DNA of 64,000 nucleotides from Streptomyces sp. NBC_00659 (GTDB lineage Bacteria; Actinomycetota; Actinomycetes; Streptomycetales; Streptomycetaceae), in the NCBI RefSeq assembly GCF_036226925.1, contig NZ_CP109031.1:5580001-5644000 (forward strand). Reading direction: 5' to 3'. How positions within the stretch are numbered: the first letter of the stretch is position 1; every line of letters starts with the position of its first letter. The notes under the pieces are model-generated. The model was not told the origin of the DNA. It saw nothing but the letters and a program-made list of their open reading frames with translations, and searched no databases. Positions 18,811 to 26,151 of the stretch are shown piece by piece. A program made the position numbers and the translations under genes.

Positions 18811-19807
18811 ACATCTGCCGAAGCGGGACGCCGAGGCTGAGACCGAGACCGAAACCGAGCCCGAGACCGCGACGGGGACGGCGACGGGGAGGGCGACGGC
18901 GACAGGAATGGTCACGGCGCCGTCACTGTCCCCGTCACCGTCCCCGTCGCCGGGGGCCGTCCGTGGGCCGAACCCGCTGTGGACACTCGGACTCTTCCGC
19001 GACGAACTCGTCACCACGTTCCGCAGGTGGCGCACGATCGCGCTGCTCGGCGTGCTCGCGGCCGTACCGGTCCTCATCGGCATCGCCGTCAGGGTCGAGA
19101 CGAGCGGTGGCTCGACCGCGGGCGGTGGTGGCGAGGGCCCCGCATTCATCGCGCAGATCACCAACAACGGGCTGTTCCTGGTGTTCACCGGGCTGGCCGC
19201 GACCCTTCCGTTCTTCCTGCCGATGGCGATCGGCGTCATCGCGGGCGACGCGATCGCCGGTGAGGCCAACGCCGGAACCCTGCGCTATCTCCTCGTCGCG
19301 CCCGCCGGCCGCACGCGGCTGCTGCTCACGAAGTACGCGACGACGATGACGTTCTGCCTGGTGGCGACCTTGGTGGTGGCGGTCTCGGCGTTCGTGGTGG
19401 GCGCCCTGCTGTTCCCGCTGGGCGAGTTGACCACGATCTCCGGAACCCGCATCGATTTCGCCGAGGGGCTCGGCAGAGCGCTGCTCATCGCCCTGGTCGT
19501 CGCCGCGTCACTGACCGGTGTCGCCGCGCTCGGCCTGTTCGTCTCCACCCTCACCAACAGTGGCATCGCGGCCATGGCGACGACGGTCGGCCTCTTGATC
19601 ACCGTCCAGATCCTGGACCAGATTCCCCAGTTGCACGCACTCCAGCCGTACTTCTTCTCCCACTACTGGCTGTCCTTCGCCGACCTCATGCGCGACCCCG
19701 TCTACTGGGACGACCTGGTCCGCGACCTCGGCATCCAGGGCCTGTACGTCGCCGTGTTCGGGTCGGCCGCGTGGGCCCGGTTCGCGACGAAGGACATCAC
19801 CGCCTGA
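18797..19807 (+). CDS. ABC transporter permease (ABC-2 type)
   Basis: 336 aa with about six membrane helices; partner of the preceding ATPase, whose gene it overlaps by 14 nt. The first 55 residues are low-complexity: a Thr/Glu stretch then Ala/Thr/Gly and Ser-Pro repeats, encoded by slippage-prone hexamer repeats. The membrane part begins near RDELVTTFRRWRTIALLGV, contains the outer loop with Gly/Ser-rich residues, and GDAIAGEANAGTLRYLLVAP, a segment typical of ABC-2 permeases of the YhaP/NosY type. Confidence 0.9.
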   Translation: MSRAEHLPKRDAEAETETETEPETATGTATGRATATGMVTAPSLSPSPSPSPGAVRGPNPLWTLGLFRDELVTTFRRWRTIALLGVLAAVPVLIGIAVRVETSGGSTAGGGGEGPAFIAQITNNGLFLVFTGLAATLPFFLPMAIGVIAGDAIAGEANAGTLRYLLVAPAGRTRLLLTKYATTMTFCLVATLVVAVSAFVVGALLFPLGELTTISGTRIDFAEGLGRALLIALVVAASLTGVAALGLFVSTLTNSGIAAMATTVGLLITVQILDQIPQLHALQPYFFSHYWLSFADLMRDPVYWDDLVRDLGIQGLYVAVFGSAAWARFATKDITA

Positions 19808-19816
19808 GCGGCCGCG

Positions 19817-20401
19817 TCAGCGCTCGTAGGGGAAACGCGCGAGCGGTGCCTCCTGGGCGAAGAAGGTCTTCGCGCGCGTCAGCGCCTCGGTGTCGTTCAG
19901 CACGTCGCCGGGCCGGCTGCCGTTGCCGAGCAGGACCCCGCCGAAGCGCATCTTCATGTAGGCCGCCGAGTGGTTCAACGTACCGACCAGCGGGTCGGCG
20001 ACCTCCGGCTCCTCGTGCGCGAGCGCGGTGACGCCCCAGAGCGTGCGCCCGGCCAGGGTGGCCTTGAAGTCGACACCGGGCGTGCGCAGCCAGCCCGACC
20101 AGTAGTCCAGGTAGCGCTTGGTCAGCCCGGACACCGAGTACCAGTACAGCGGTGAGGCGATCACGATGTCGGTGGCGGCGAGGGTGGCGTCGAGCAGGAG
20201 GCCTTGGGTGCCGGAGGCGGGAGGGCGTACGTGGTCGCCGTCCCGGCGCAGGTCCACGAAGTCGGGGAGCGGGTGCTCGGCCAGGGACAGCCAGCGCTGC
20301 TCCACGTCGGCGGGCAGTTGTTCGGCCGCCTTGCGGGCCAGCGACTCGGTGTTGCCGCCTGGGCGGCTGCTGCCGAGCACGAACAGGAATGTGCGGGTCA
20401 C
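19817..20401 (-). CDS. NAD(P)H-dependent flavodoxin-fold oxidoreductase
   Basis: 194 aa from GTG 20401, preceded by AGGGGGAGCC. The N-terminus reads FLFVLGSSRPGGNTESLARKAAEQL, the FMN phosphate-binding loop of the flavodoxin-like reductase family. Then DIVIASPLYWYSVSGLTKRYLD is the typical second FMN loop. Likely an FMN-dependent quinone or small-molecule reductase; substrate unknown. Convergent with the ABC permease (9 nt between ends). Confidence 0.9.
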   Translation of the reverse strand: MTRTFLFVLGSSRPGGNTESLARKAAEQLPADVEQRWLSLAEHPLPDFVDLRRDGDHVRPPASGTQGLLLDATLAATDIVIASPLYWYSVSGLTKRYLDYWSGWLRTPGVDFKATLAGRTLWGVTALAHEEPEVADPLVGTLNHSAAYMKMRFGGVLLGNGSRPGDVLNDTEALTRAKTFFAQEAPLARFPYER

Positions 20402-20522
20402 GGCTCCCCCTGAGATACGTCGACGTCGATTACACGCGTGAACAATATATGCACGCGCATGCACCTGTCCAGGGCGGGGTCCCTCGCCGGCCCCAGGCAG
20501 GTGCTTCCGCCGCAACGACTCT

Positions 20523-20603
20523 CTCTCGCCCCCGCCGCCCCTACCCGTCCCACCCTGGGGCTCCGCCCCAGACCCCGCTCCTCAAACGCCGGAGGGGCTG
20601 AAA
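20523..20603. repeat. Streptomyces dispersed intergenic repeat, copy A
   Basis: Begins with CTCTCGCCCCCGCCGCCCCT, has an internal hairpin (20555-20571) and ends with CCTCAAACGCCGGAGGGGCT (20580-20599). The same two ends occur at 27928-28063. Similar tracts are familiar in many Streptomyces intergenic regions. Confidence 0.75.
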
Positions 20604-20671
20604 CTTCCCCGGCCGGGCTGAAATCCGGACCGGCCACCACGATGCACCCGCAGTCGGCGACGCACGGGAGG

Positions 20672-20780
20672 GGCCGTGCCGGTACATCAGATGCCCGTCG
20701 CTTACGTTCGGATCGAGCAGCGGTTCCCTCCCAAACCCACGTCTGATCCAACGGCGACGGGCGGATGTACCGGCACGGCC
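20672..20780. repeat. Long inverted repeat with 52-nt loop
   Basis: Arms 20672-20701 and 20754-20780 pair over 17 bp (GGCCGTGCCGGTACATC) and then 9 bp (GCCCGTCGC), with a small bulge. It lies just downstream of the 935-residue protein gene. It may be a terminator or a remnant of a mobile element or insertion junction. Confidence 0.7.
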
Positions 20781-20828
20781 TCGACCCACCCACCGGACCC
20801 ACACCGCAAACGCCAGCGCAAGCGTGTC

Positions 20829-23636
20829 TCACCGACCCGGGCGTGGAGGCCTCTGTACCCGAGGTGCCGGACCCGGTGTCGGGCCGGGTGTGGCTCCGGT
20901 CGGGGAAGCGGAACCCCGGCCGGACTGGAGGCGGGCCGCGCTCGCCACGGGGTTCGTGGCCCCACCGGACGGAGCAGTCGTCGTCGCGCCCGCCACAGCC
21001 GGCCTGCGCCAGCTCTCCGGAACCGACGCGTGCCGCTCCACCGTCCCCTGCGCACGCGCCTCCGCGAGCCGGGCCGTCTGCTGGGCCACAGGAGCGAAAC
21101 CCGGAGCCGCGTTGCCGCTCTGGGAGGGCACCTGGCGGGCGGCCATGGCACCCAGAGCGGCCTGAGTGTCCCGAGGGAAGACATCGCGGGGCAGCAACTG
21201 CGAGGCCGCACCGGTCACCTCGACACGGTGCTGCCTGCCCCCCGCCTCGAAGGTGACGCCGTAACCGAGGTACTGCCGGTCCCGGTCGAACATCAGATCC
21301 CCCCGCACCTGCCCGCCCCCGGCCCGGGTCCGCCCGCTCAGCTCCTGGAGCGCCTCCGGCATCGGCGCGGTCCGCCCGAGGCTCGCCACATACGCCTCCG
21401 CCTCCACCCGCCCCTCCCGGAACCGCGGCTTTCCGTCGGGCCCGGTGGACATCTGCACGGCACCCACCCGGTTGTCGGGGTGGATGTCGATGGTGAGGCG
21501 GCCGTCACCGCCGTACTCGCGGACGAACCGCTCCCGCAGCGCGGTGAACTGCACCTGGTTCTCCAGCGCGGGAGGGAGGTTCGGCCCGTAGATGGTGACC
21601 CGTGCCTCGGGGTCGGCCTCCAGGATGATCTCGGCGTTGGCCACGCCCGTGCCGCCGGCGCCCGCGACCAGCCACGTCTTCGGGGCGCCCTCCGCACCCG
21701 CGGCATGCGGGTCGAAGCGGTTCTCGGCGATCTCGTCCCCGATGAACACCCGTCCGGGCGCGGCGGCCCTCGCCCGCTCCCACTGGGCGGTCGCGTCCAG
21801 GGTCTGGAGCGCGGCCCGCGCGCCGACGCCCGAGCGCAGCCCGTCCAGCACGCCTTCCTCCCGCAACACCTGGAGTGCCCGCTCCGCGCTGACCTCCCCG
21901 GTCAGCCGGGCGTGCGCCGGTGAATCGGCGGGGAGCTGTCCGCGTACGGCGTCGAGGGCCTCCGGCAGATTCACCGCGTCCCGGCGGTCGACGCCCGGCA
22001 CCATCTCCGGCGGCAGCCCGGTGGCCACGGTCGGCGTGCCCTCGACCTTCACATAGACGTCCGGGGAACCGTCGCCGGGCCGGATGCGCGCGTAGAGGTG
22101 ACCGTCCTGCCCCGGGATCAGCGCCGCGGTCCCGTCGACGAGGGGACCGCGCACGGCGAGCTGGTCCTCCCACAGGCGTACGGCGTCGCGCGGCACCCGC
22201 GCGGTCGGGTCGGCGAACTGGTGGGCGTCGCCGAGCCCGCTGGCCCGCATGTCCCTCGTCTGGTCGGGGGACTGGACGATGCCCTGGCCGGGGTCCAGGT
22301 GCCAGCGGCCGCGGGCGTCGACGAGCAGGGCCTGGGGGTCGCGTCCGACGAGGCTGGCGCCACCGCCGATGACGACCTGGCGGGTGGGCCACTCGCCGGT
22401 CGTGGCGATCTCCGCGCGCAGCTCGGCCAGGGTGGCGGCACCGGCCCGGGTGCGCTGGTCGGCCGCCTGGGCCGCCGCCGCTGCGAGCTCATCGCGGGGG
22501 ACGGGGGAGCCGTCGGGCCGGAACCCCGGCAGGGGAGGGGCGTGGGCGGACGCCCCGAGGGGGCGGGCGTGCGCGACCCGCGACCGGAACTCCCGCAGTT
22601 CGGCGACATCGGCCGCGCTCAACCGCTCGACGGGAACGGCCAGTTCACGCAGGGCGTCGGCCGCCATCGGGGTCAGGTGCGGGTCGATGATGTCGCGGCG
22701 GACATCGGCGGCCTGGAGCTCGGGCGCGAAGCGGTCGGAGTCGGCCGGGGCCTGCGGCCGCAGCCCGGTGTGGTCGATGAGCGCCGACAGCTCACTCCGG
22801 GATTCGGCGCGTTGGGTGGCGTCGAGGGTGGCGTCGTTCATGCGGGCAGCCAGGTAGTTGAGTTCGCCGACCCGGCCGAGGTCCTCCTCGGTGAGGCTCA
22901 GACGCCGGTCCGCGCTCCCGAGCCCGCCGCGGGCCAGCAGTTCGTCACGGTTCGGCGCGACGCCCGCGACCTCGGGGTCACCGGCGGCGGCACGGGTCGC
23001 CCGGTCGCGCACCGCGAGCAGTTCGCCGACCTCGTGGCTCAGTGCCCGGCCCACCTGGCGCGGGTCCATCCGGTCGGAGAGCTGGACGACGTGCTGGTCC
23101 GAGGTGGTGTTGACGTGGGTCCGCGCGATCGTGCCGGAGGGGAGCGGAATGGCGTCCAGACGCAGGGTGAGGTTCCTGCCCCGGTCGTCGGTGAGCGCGA
23201 AGAAGCGGTCGCCCGCGGCGCCGGACCGCAGCTCGACCGAGGTGAGCCGCTGCGCGTACAGGCTCTGTACCACCATCGGCAGGGTGCTCTCCGCCTGTGC
23301 GATGACGGCCGCCTGCCGCCCGGGATCGGGCGCGGCGCCGGTGCCCGAGACGAAGAGACTGCCGACGACGTCGGTCGCGGTGATGACGACGGGGTCCGCG
23401 CGCGGCGCCGTACCCGTGCCGGAGAGGCCCGGGCGGACATCCCCCCAGGCCTCAGGCGGGGCACCCCCATGAGAATTCCCCTGGGCGTGTCCTGGAGTGT
23501 TCCCCGGGACATCCGCCCGAGGATCCCCCTGGGCATCGCCGCGGACATCCGCCCGACGATCCCCCCGGGTATCGCGCCGGGCGTCCGCCCGGTCGGAACG
23601 GCTGGCGTTCCCGCGGTCGAGCGGTTCCTGGTCCAC
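20829..23636 (-). CDS. Large putative secreted/effector protein with Rossmann-like domain
   Basis: About 935 aa from GTG 23636, chosen because AGGGGGA lies 9 nt upstream and longer frames would overlap the divergent gene; GTG 23642 is possible. The N-terminal 60 residues are a degenerate Arg/Asp/Gly repeat. Residues about 85-300 are mixed, with LSHEVGELLAVRDRA (about 200-213), reminiscent of a degenerate HExxH region. At about 651-680 there is a dinucleotide-binding loop, WLVAGAGGTGVANAEIIL. The C-terminal 70 residues are low-complexity and end in a basic Pro/Arg tail sharing VASAARLQSGRGS with the zeta kinase. No signal peptide or membrane segment. Function unknown; I infer a substrate of the neighbouring secretion system. 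Confidence 0.75.
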   Translation of the reverse strand: MDQEPLDRGNASRSDRADARRDTRGDRRADVRGDAQGDPRADVPGNTPGHAQGNSHGGAPPEAWGDVRPGLSGTGTAPRADPVVITATDVVGSLFVSGTGAAPDPGRQAAVIAQAESTLPMVVQSLYAQRLTSVELRSGAAGDRFFALTDDRGRNLTLRLDAIPLPSGTIARTHVNTTSDQHVVQLSDRMDPRQVGRALSHEVGELLAVRDRATRAAAGDPEVAGVAPNRDELLARGGLGSADRRLSLTEEDLGRVGELNYLAARMNDATLDATQRAESRSELSALIDHTGLRPQAPADSDRFAPELQAADVRRDIIDPHLTPMAADALRELAVPVERLSAADVAELREFRSRVAHARPLGASAHAPPLPGFRPDGSPVPRDELAAAAAQAADQRTRAGAATLAELRAEIATTGEWPTRQVVIGGGASLVGRDPQALLVDARGRWHLDPGQGIVQSPDQTRDMRASGLGDAHQFADPTARVPRDAVRLWEDQLAVRGPLVDGTAALIPGQDGHLYARIRPGDGSPDVYVKVEGTPTVATGLPPEMVPGVDRRDAVNLPEALDAVRGQLPADSPAHARLTGEVSAERALQVLREEGVLDGLRSGVGARAALQTLDATAQWERARAAAPGRVFIGDEIAENRFDPHAAGAEGAPKTWLVAGAGGTGVANAEIILEADPEARVTIYGPNLPPALENQVQFTALRERFVREYGGDGRLTIDIHPDNRVGAVQMSTGPDGKPRFREGRVEAEAYVASLGRTAPMPEALQELSGRTRAGGGQVRGDLMFDRDRQYLGYGVTFEAGGRQHRVEVTGAASQLLPRDVFPRDTQAALGAMAARQVPSQSGNAAPGFAPVAQQTARLAEARAQGTVERHASVPESWRRPAVAGATTTAPSGGATNPVASAARLQSGRGSASPTGATPGPTPGPAPRVQRPPRPGR

Positions 23637-23670
23637 TGGCACTTTCCCCCTTGAACGGCCTCGTGGCACG

Positions 23671-23683
23671 TAAGATCTCGGCA
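23671..23683 (+). promoter_or_regulatory. Possible -10 element of a leaderless transcript
   Basis: TAAGAT at 23671-23676 lies 6 nt before the ATG at 23683, the spacing expected for a leaderless mRNA. No ribosome site precedes that ATG. The -35 element is unclear (TTGAAC at 23651 is too close). Confidence 0.35.
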
Positions 23684-24240
23684 TGCTGATCGCCCGTTCG
23701 ACGCAGGAAGCACACCTCTACATGGACCTGCACGCGTGCGCGTGCGGGGCGGAGAGCTTCGAGCGCGAGCATCGTCTCGACGAGCGTGACGGTGGCCTGG
23801 TCGCGGTGTACGAGGGCGTCTGCCCCCAGTGCGGCCGTGCCCGTTCCTTCGCCTTCCGGCTCACCGACGAACTCCCGCCCGCGCCACCGGCGTTCGGGGG
23901 GTCCGAGCCCTCGCGGATCATCGACCCCGGGGAGTTCCTGTGGGTCAGCGACCAGGTCGCCACGGACACGGGACTGAGGCTGCTGCACACCCCGCCCGCC
24001 GAGCGCCATCAGCAGCGCGAGGGCTCCGCGTTCGCGCTCGCGGCGGTCGAGGAGGTCCTCAAGTTCCTTCCGCGGGGCGCCGACAGCGTTCCCGAGGAAC
24101 TGTTCACCTCGGAGCGCGGCCGCGAGGTCTACGACAGGACCCCGCACCGCTTCGAGCGGGCCGCACTCCTGGAGAACATCGCCCGCAAGCGTCGCATCCT
24201 GGAGAGCGTCGACCACGTCGGCCCGCAGCCGGGCGCCTAG
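23683..24240 (+). CDS. Small zinc-ribbon-like protein of unknown function
   Basis: 185 aa. CAC at residues 19-21 and CPQC at 47-50 could hold one zinc ion; the rest is acidic and helical with no membrane segment. ATG 23683 may be leaderless; ATG 23722, just before the Cys motif, is an alternative with AGGAAG upstream. It is the only plus-strand gene within the minus-strand half of the secretion-like locus, divergent from the 935-residue protein and convergent with the zeta kinase. That position would suit a dedicated chaperone or immunity protein, which is inference only. Confidence 0.75.
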   Translation: MLIARSTQEAHLYMDLHACACGAESFEREHRLDERDGGLVAVYEGVCPQCGRARSFAFRLTDELPPAPPAFGGSEPSRIIDPGEFLWVSDQVATDTGLRLLHTPPAERHQQREGSAFALAAVEEVLKFLPRGADSVPEELFTSERGREVYDRTPHRFERAALLENIARKRRILESVDHVGPQPGA

Positions 24241-24272
24241 CAGCTCGACAGCGTTCCCGGCGCACATCGGGC

Positions 24273-25388
24273 TCACGGCGTTCGCGGGGGCCGGGGCGCT
24301 GCGCGCGGTACGGCGGAAGCGGCCGGAGTCGCGGCGCCCGGCGCACCCGGTGTCCGTCCGGCCGCCGGGGCGGTGCTCCCGCCGCCGGACCGCAGACGTG
24401 CCGCGGTGGCGACCCGGATCGTGGCATCGCCCTGTTGGTGGGCGGGCGAGGTGCCGAGCCCGGACACCGGGGCCGTGCCCGGGGGCCGCCCGGCGGCGAA
24501 CACACCCCGCTCCGAGGTGATCAGCGCGGTGGCCAGCCCTCCCTCCACCAGCTTCTCCGCGTTCTCGCGGCCGACGGAGAACCCGCGCCCCGAGGTGCTC
24601 CGCGCGTACAGGTCCTCGATCATGACCTCGGGGGCCATGCGCCCGCCGTACCGGTCGCGGCCCGCGTCGAATTCCGTGCGGCCGTGCTGCCAGCGGCCGG
24701 CGTTCTGGGCGAGGCACTGCTCGACGGGGACCTCGACCGACAGCAGGACGCGCCGGTCGTAGCCGTCGGCCCGCAGATCACCGAGGAGCTTCTCGTTCCA
24801 GCGCTGGTCGCGAAGGGTCGCGTCGTAGAGGAGGTTGTAGCCCTCGCCGCGGGCCCACTGCTCGAAGACGTCCTGGAGGAACGCCGACTCGCGGTGGGTG
24901 AGCGAGGCCGTCTCGGAAGGCGCTACCGGCCGCCCGTCGGACAACTCGCGTGCGGGTGGCGGCAGATGGGGCGATCCTCCGTGCTCGAAGATCGCCACCT
25001 TGAAGGCGTCCGGGTCCAGGACCACGTAGTCGCGTACGTCGATGCCGTGCGCCCGCTGCAGAGCCAGCCCCAGTTCGTCGTCGCGCCCCTGCCATGCGCC
25101 GAGCCCGCGCAGCGCGCCGCCCTTCCCGGCGCCGGGCGCGCCGGCGGTGAGCAGGGCGGCATGGCCGTCGCGCGGCAGGCCCGCGCAGCGCGCCGTGAAC
25201 TCCTCCAGGATCGCGGAGTGCATCCGCTCGCGTTCCGGCGTCCACAGCGCACCGCGCCGGTACTGTCCGAACGTGTCCGTGCCGCCCGGCGCGAGATCGC
25301 CGCCCGGCGACATCCGGGTCTGCAACTCCCTGTACAGCGCCCGGTATTCGGGTCTGAGACCGGCTTCCGGCCTTTCGCCAGTCGTCAT
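24273..25388 (-). CDS. Zeta-toxin family kinase with Pro/Arg-rich C-terminal tail
   Basis: 371 aa from ATG 25388. Walker A TAGAPGAGKG (81-90) and the acidic LDPDAFKVAIFEH (124-136) match zeta/PezT kinases, which phosphorylate UDP-N-acetylglucosamine and stop wall synthesis. LTHRESAFLQDVFEQW and YNLLYDATLRD follow as the expected Walker B-like region. The fold ends near residue 300. The last 46 residues form a Pro/Ala/Arg tail beginning VATAARLRSGGGS, related to the tail of the 935-residue protein. The start overlaps the preceding 103-aa gene by 4 nt, so the kinase is translated with the coupling-protein operon. No standard epsilon antitoxin is recognised. Confidence 0.88.
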   Translation of the reverse strand: MTTGERPEAGLRPEYRALYRELQTRMSPGGDLAPGGTDTFGQYRRGALWTPERERMHSAILEEFTARCAGLPRDGHAALLTAGAPGAGKGGALRGLGAWQGRDDELGLALQRAHGIDVRDYVVLDPDAFKVAIFEHGGSPHLPPPARELSDGRPVAPSETASLTHRESAFLQDVFEQWARGEGYNLLYDATLRDQRWNEKLLGDLRADGYDRRVLLSVEVPVEQCLAQNAGRWQHGRTEFDAGRDRYGGRMAPEVMIEDLYARSTSGRGFSVGRENAEKLVEGGLATALITSERGVFAAGRPPGTAPVSGLGTSPAHQQGDATIRVATAARLRSGGGSTAPAAGRTPGAPGAATPAASAVPRAAPRPPRTP

Positions 25389-25696
25389 GGCCGCCGCTCG
25401 ACCCCGTCCGCCGGGCCGTCCGGCCGGCTGTCGATCCTGCGCTGGATCTCCTCCACGTCCTCGCGGGTCACCTGCCCGAGCAGGCGCGCCGCGGCGAGCA
25501 CGGAGAGCGTGTTGTCCTGGTGGGTCGGCTCGGGGTGACCCTCGTCCAGGCCCTCCTCGGTCTCGAAGGGCCAGGCGGCGACGGTTGTGATCATCTGCTC
25601 GCGCTCCACGAATCCGGCGGCGTAGAGGCCGAGGTAGGCGCGCAGGGAGGGAGCCGAGTCGGCGGTGGACGCGCCGGGCACGGGGGTTTCGTTCAT
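25385..25696 (-). CDS. Small acidic protein upstream of the zeta kinase
   Basis: 103 aa, ATG 25696, ending 4 nt inside the kinase gene. Sequence is acidic and helical (SLRAYLGLYAAGFVEREQ, LSVLAAARLLGQVTREDVEEIQRRI), soluble, with no recognised domain. A small acidic partner coupled to a kinase toxin suggests an antitoxin or secretion chaperone; the sequence itself does not prove it. It follows the DUF4913 gene after 17 nt and therefore belongs to the VirD4 operon. Confidence 0.75.
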   Translation of the reverse strand: MNETPVPGASTADSAPSLRAYLGLYAAGFVEREQMITTVAAWPFETEEGLDEGHPEPTHQDNTLSVLAAARLLGQVTREDVEEIQRRIDSRPDGPADGVERRP

Positions 25697-25713
25697 GGCG
25701 GGGTGTTCCTCGT

Positions 25714-26151
25714 CTACCAGAGACTGGTCTCGTACGGATCCGGGTCGATCTGCCGGGATGCCGCGACGGCATCCTCGTACGACTCGGCCGCGGGCGGCGT
25801 CTTCGGGCGGTGGCTTCCACTTTTGCAGCCCGCGAACGGGCCGCTGGGAGAACGCAGTTCGGACAGTACGGCGCCGAGGTGGTCCCGGTGCCATACGGCG
25901 GGCCCGGACGCGCCCGCCGCCGGGTCGGTGTGCTCCTGCCAGGCCAGCCACAGTCCGTGCAGCCGGGCGACCGCCTCCGGGTGCTCCCACCAGCGGGGGC
26001 ACCAGGGCTGCTGCGAGGTGACCTCGCGGCCGTAGACGGGAAGGAGCAGGTCGCTCACCCAGACGGCCAGCCGACTCATCTCCTCGGCGTACTCGGGTCC
26101 GTCGAGGAAGAGGATGAACGGTGGTGCTTCGGCGGACTGTTGCTCGTTCAT
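25714..26151 (-). CDS. DUF4913-like protein
   Basis: 145 aa, ATG 26151 overlapping the VirD4 gene end by 4 nt. Motifs FLDGPEYAEEMSRLAVWVSDLLLPVYGREV, WCPRWWEHPEAVARLHGLWLAWQEH and AVWHRDHLGAVLSEL resemble the DUF4913 family found next to transfer and secretion genes of actinobacteria. It is Trp-rich and soluble. Role unknown; the tight coupling to the VirD4-like ATPase suggests it works with the coupling protein, perhaps in substrate selection. Confidence 0.8.
   Translation of the reverse strand: MNEQQSAEAPPFILFLDGPEYAEEMSRLAVWVSDLLLPVYGREVTSQQPWCPRWWEHPEAVARLHGLWLAWQEHTDPAAGASGPAVWHRDHLGAVLSELRSPSGPFAGCKSGSHRPKTPPAAESYEDAVAASRQIDPDPYETSLW

Larger units (their letters stand above)
20402..20828. 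other. Intergenic region holding a Streptomyces dispersed repeat and a long inverted repeat
   Basis: No gene is supported. It contains a dispersed-repeat copy (20523-20603) and a long imperfect inverted repeat (20672-20780). It separates housekeeping genes from the left end of the secretion-like locus. Confidence 0.6.

Noticed and set aside
20676..23654. Long plus-strand ORFs opposite the 935-residue protein
   Set aside because: Arg/Gly/Pro-biased shadows with no ribosome sites; third-codon G+C favours the minus strand.
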